Shown: positions 63,209 to 64,000 of the stretch, one piece after another | How positions within the stretch are numbered: position 1 is the stretch's first letter | Layout: each line of letters begins with the position of its first letter | DNA from: Paraburkholderia phytofirmans PsJN | GTDB lineage: Bacteria > Pseudomonadota > Gammaproteobacteria > Burkholderiales > Burkholderiaceae | Reading direction: 5' to 3' | Assembly (NCBI RefSeq): GCF_000020125.1 | Contig: NC_010676.1 | Location: 310,001-374,000, forward strand | Length of the DNA: 64,000 bases | The notes under the pieces: generated by a model | Told to the model about the DNA's origin: nothing | The model's input: the letters and a program-made list of their open reading frames with translations, nothing else | Database searches by the model: none | Program-made: the position numbers and the translations under genes

Positions 63209-64000
63209 ATGACCGACATCAACTCGAAGCAATACTGGGATCATCGTTTCTCGACGGACTGGGTGTCTGCCGGCGGACATGGGCAAACGCGATTTTTCGC
63301 GACGCTTGCGGCCAAGCTGATGCCGGACTGGTTCAAGGACCTGGTGTTGCGCGAGCAATGGAATATTTGCGATTGGGGTTGTGCCGAGGGGCAGGGCGTA
63401 GACGAACTGAGCAAATGGCTTGGTGTGAACTCCATCACCGGTGTCGATATTTCGGAAGTGGCGATTGCGAAGGCCCAGGCGTTTTTCCCGCATAGACATT
63501 TCAAAGCGCAGTCTCTCGACAACCTGGACGACTACGACGTCATTTTTTCGTCGAATACGCTTGAACATTTCGACAGTCCGTTTGATGTCGTCGCGCGCCT
63601 GGCCGAGCACACGAAGCGCTTTCTGGTTCTGCTTCTGCCGTTTCAGGAATATGACCGGATTCCCGAGCATTTCTTCACGTTCGACCTGGACAACATTCCC
63701 GTCTGTCCGGTGCCCGGTTTCGCCGCGGTGGCCTGCCGCGTCGTCGATGCGGCAAAAATCAATATCGACTACTGGAACGGCAAGCAGATATTGGTCGTCT
63801 ATGCACGGCTCTCGGCGCTCGGACACACTCAGCCCGATCTGCGTAACTTTTTTACGGGCGACGATACCTACGAGGCGTTCGCGTTAGAACGTAGTCAAAG
63901 CATTGCTCAACAGCACGCCTCGGAGAGGGAGCAGTTCGCGGCGCAGCTTGCTCAAACGCATAGCGAGCATGCCGCGACCACCGCGCGACTCGAATCGACA
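63209..64000 (+). CDS. SAM-dependent methyltransferase with coiled-coil extension, cut by window end
   Basis: Open to the last base. Residues 1-225 are a class I methyltransferase: motif I ICDWGCAEGQGVDELSKWLG, motif II SITGVDISEVAIAKA, and YDVIFSSNTLEHF. From about 230 the sequence turns into a Gln/Glu/Ala-rich heptad pattern (LERSQSIAQQHASEREQFAA, QLAQTHSEHAATTARLEST), the start of a coiled coil. In ABC-dependent O-antigen systems a coiled-coil methyltransferase (WbdD) caps the chain and sets its length, which would match the Wzt glycan-binding domain upstream. Further domains beyond the window are unknown. Confidence 0.85.
   Translation, partial: MTDINSKQYWDHRFSTDWVSAGGHGQTRFFATLAAKLMPDWFKDLVLREQWNICDWGCAEGQGVDELSKWLGVNSITGVDISEVAIAKAQAFFPHRHFKAQSLDNLDDYDVIFSSNTLEHFDSPFDVVARLAEHTKRFLVLLLPFQEYDRIPEHFFTFDLDNIPVCPVPGFAAVACRVVDAAKINIDYWNGKQILVVYARLSALGHTQPDLRNFFTGDDTYEAFALERSQSIAQQHASEREQFAAQLAQTHSEHAATTARLEST

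Overview
This is most likely a chromosomal stretch of a plant-associated betaproteobacterium of the Paraburkholderia group (Burkholderia sensu lato). Third codon positions are strongly GC-rich. There are two Burkholderia-type trimeric porins, a DUF4148-type secreted protein, an FNR-type regulator, a complete braI-rsaL-braR quorum-sensing locus of the kind known from plant-associated Paraburkholderia, and a protocatechuate (pca) operon. The assignment is made from protein families and gene order only.

Layout. (1) 1-5.3 kb: the end of a LysR regulator, then a scarred segment visibly poorer in GC than the rest. A decayed IS5-type transposase lies on one side. A decayed group II intron reverse transcriptase and a TniQ fragment lie on the other. 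A porin and a small DUF4148-like protein sit between them. (2) 5.3-10.5 kb: a secreted phosphoesterase, an Asp-box sialidase-like protein and a DUF1007/NicO nickel-cobalt exporter pair. (3) 10.5-14.5 kb: an EgtB/SenA-like iron enzyme, FNR, a universal stress protein with an FNR-like box upstream, and a GntR regulator. (4) 14.7-16.5 kb: the quorum-sensing locus. (5) 17.1-24.3 kb: an SMP-30 lactonase, a four-gene ABC importer and an IlvD/Edd sugar-acid dehydratase, together a non-phosphorylative sugar or sugar-acid route. (6) 24.4-34.8 kb: mixed housekeeping and hypothetical genes, including an SDR, CysE, an AraC regulator, a second porin and a PhoX-like phosphatase. (7) 34.8-39.1 kb: a candidate structured small RNA and a tight four-gene operon (CDP-alcohol phosphatidyltransferase, 2-oxoglutarate/Fe(II) dioxygenase, flippase-like membrane protein, nucleotidyltransferase) that looks like an uncharacterised phospholipid head-group pathway. 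(8) 39.2-52.2 kb: an MFS exporter, gamma-glutamyltransferase, HtrA-like protease, PPK2, a Pit phosphate transporter, a CHAD protein, a DedA-rhodanese fusion, an EamA exporter and FolE. (9) 52.3-57.6 kb: a divergent LysR and pcaIJBDC. (10) 58.2-64.0 kb: the start of an ABC-exported surface polysaccharide cluster (Wzm, Wzt with a C-terminal glycan-binding domain, a two-domain glycosyltransferase, and a methyltransferase with a coiled-coil start, cut by the window end).

How they work together. BraI makes the acyl-homoserine lactone sensed by BraR, and RsaL damps the loop. FNR probably drives uspA at low oxygen. PPK2, Pit and CHAD form a phosphate/polyphosphate neighbourhood. The pca enzymes take carboxymuconate to 3-oxoadipyl-CoA. 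The best candidates for something undescribed are the four-gene lipid operon (35740-39058), the small RNA candidate at 34835-34977, and the paired SDR-like proteins that lack the catalytic Tyr/Lys.
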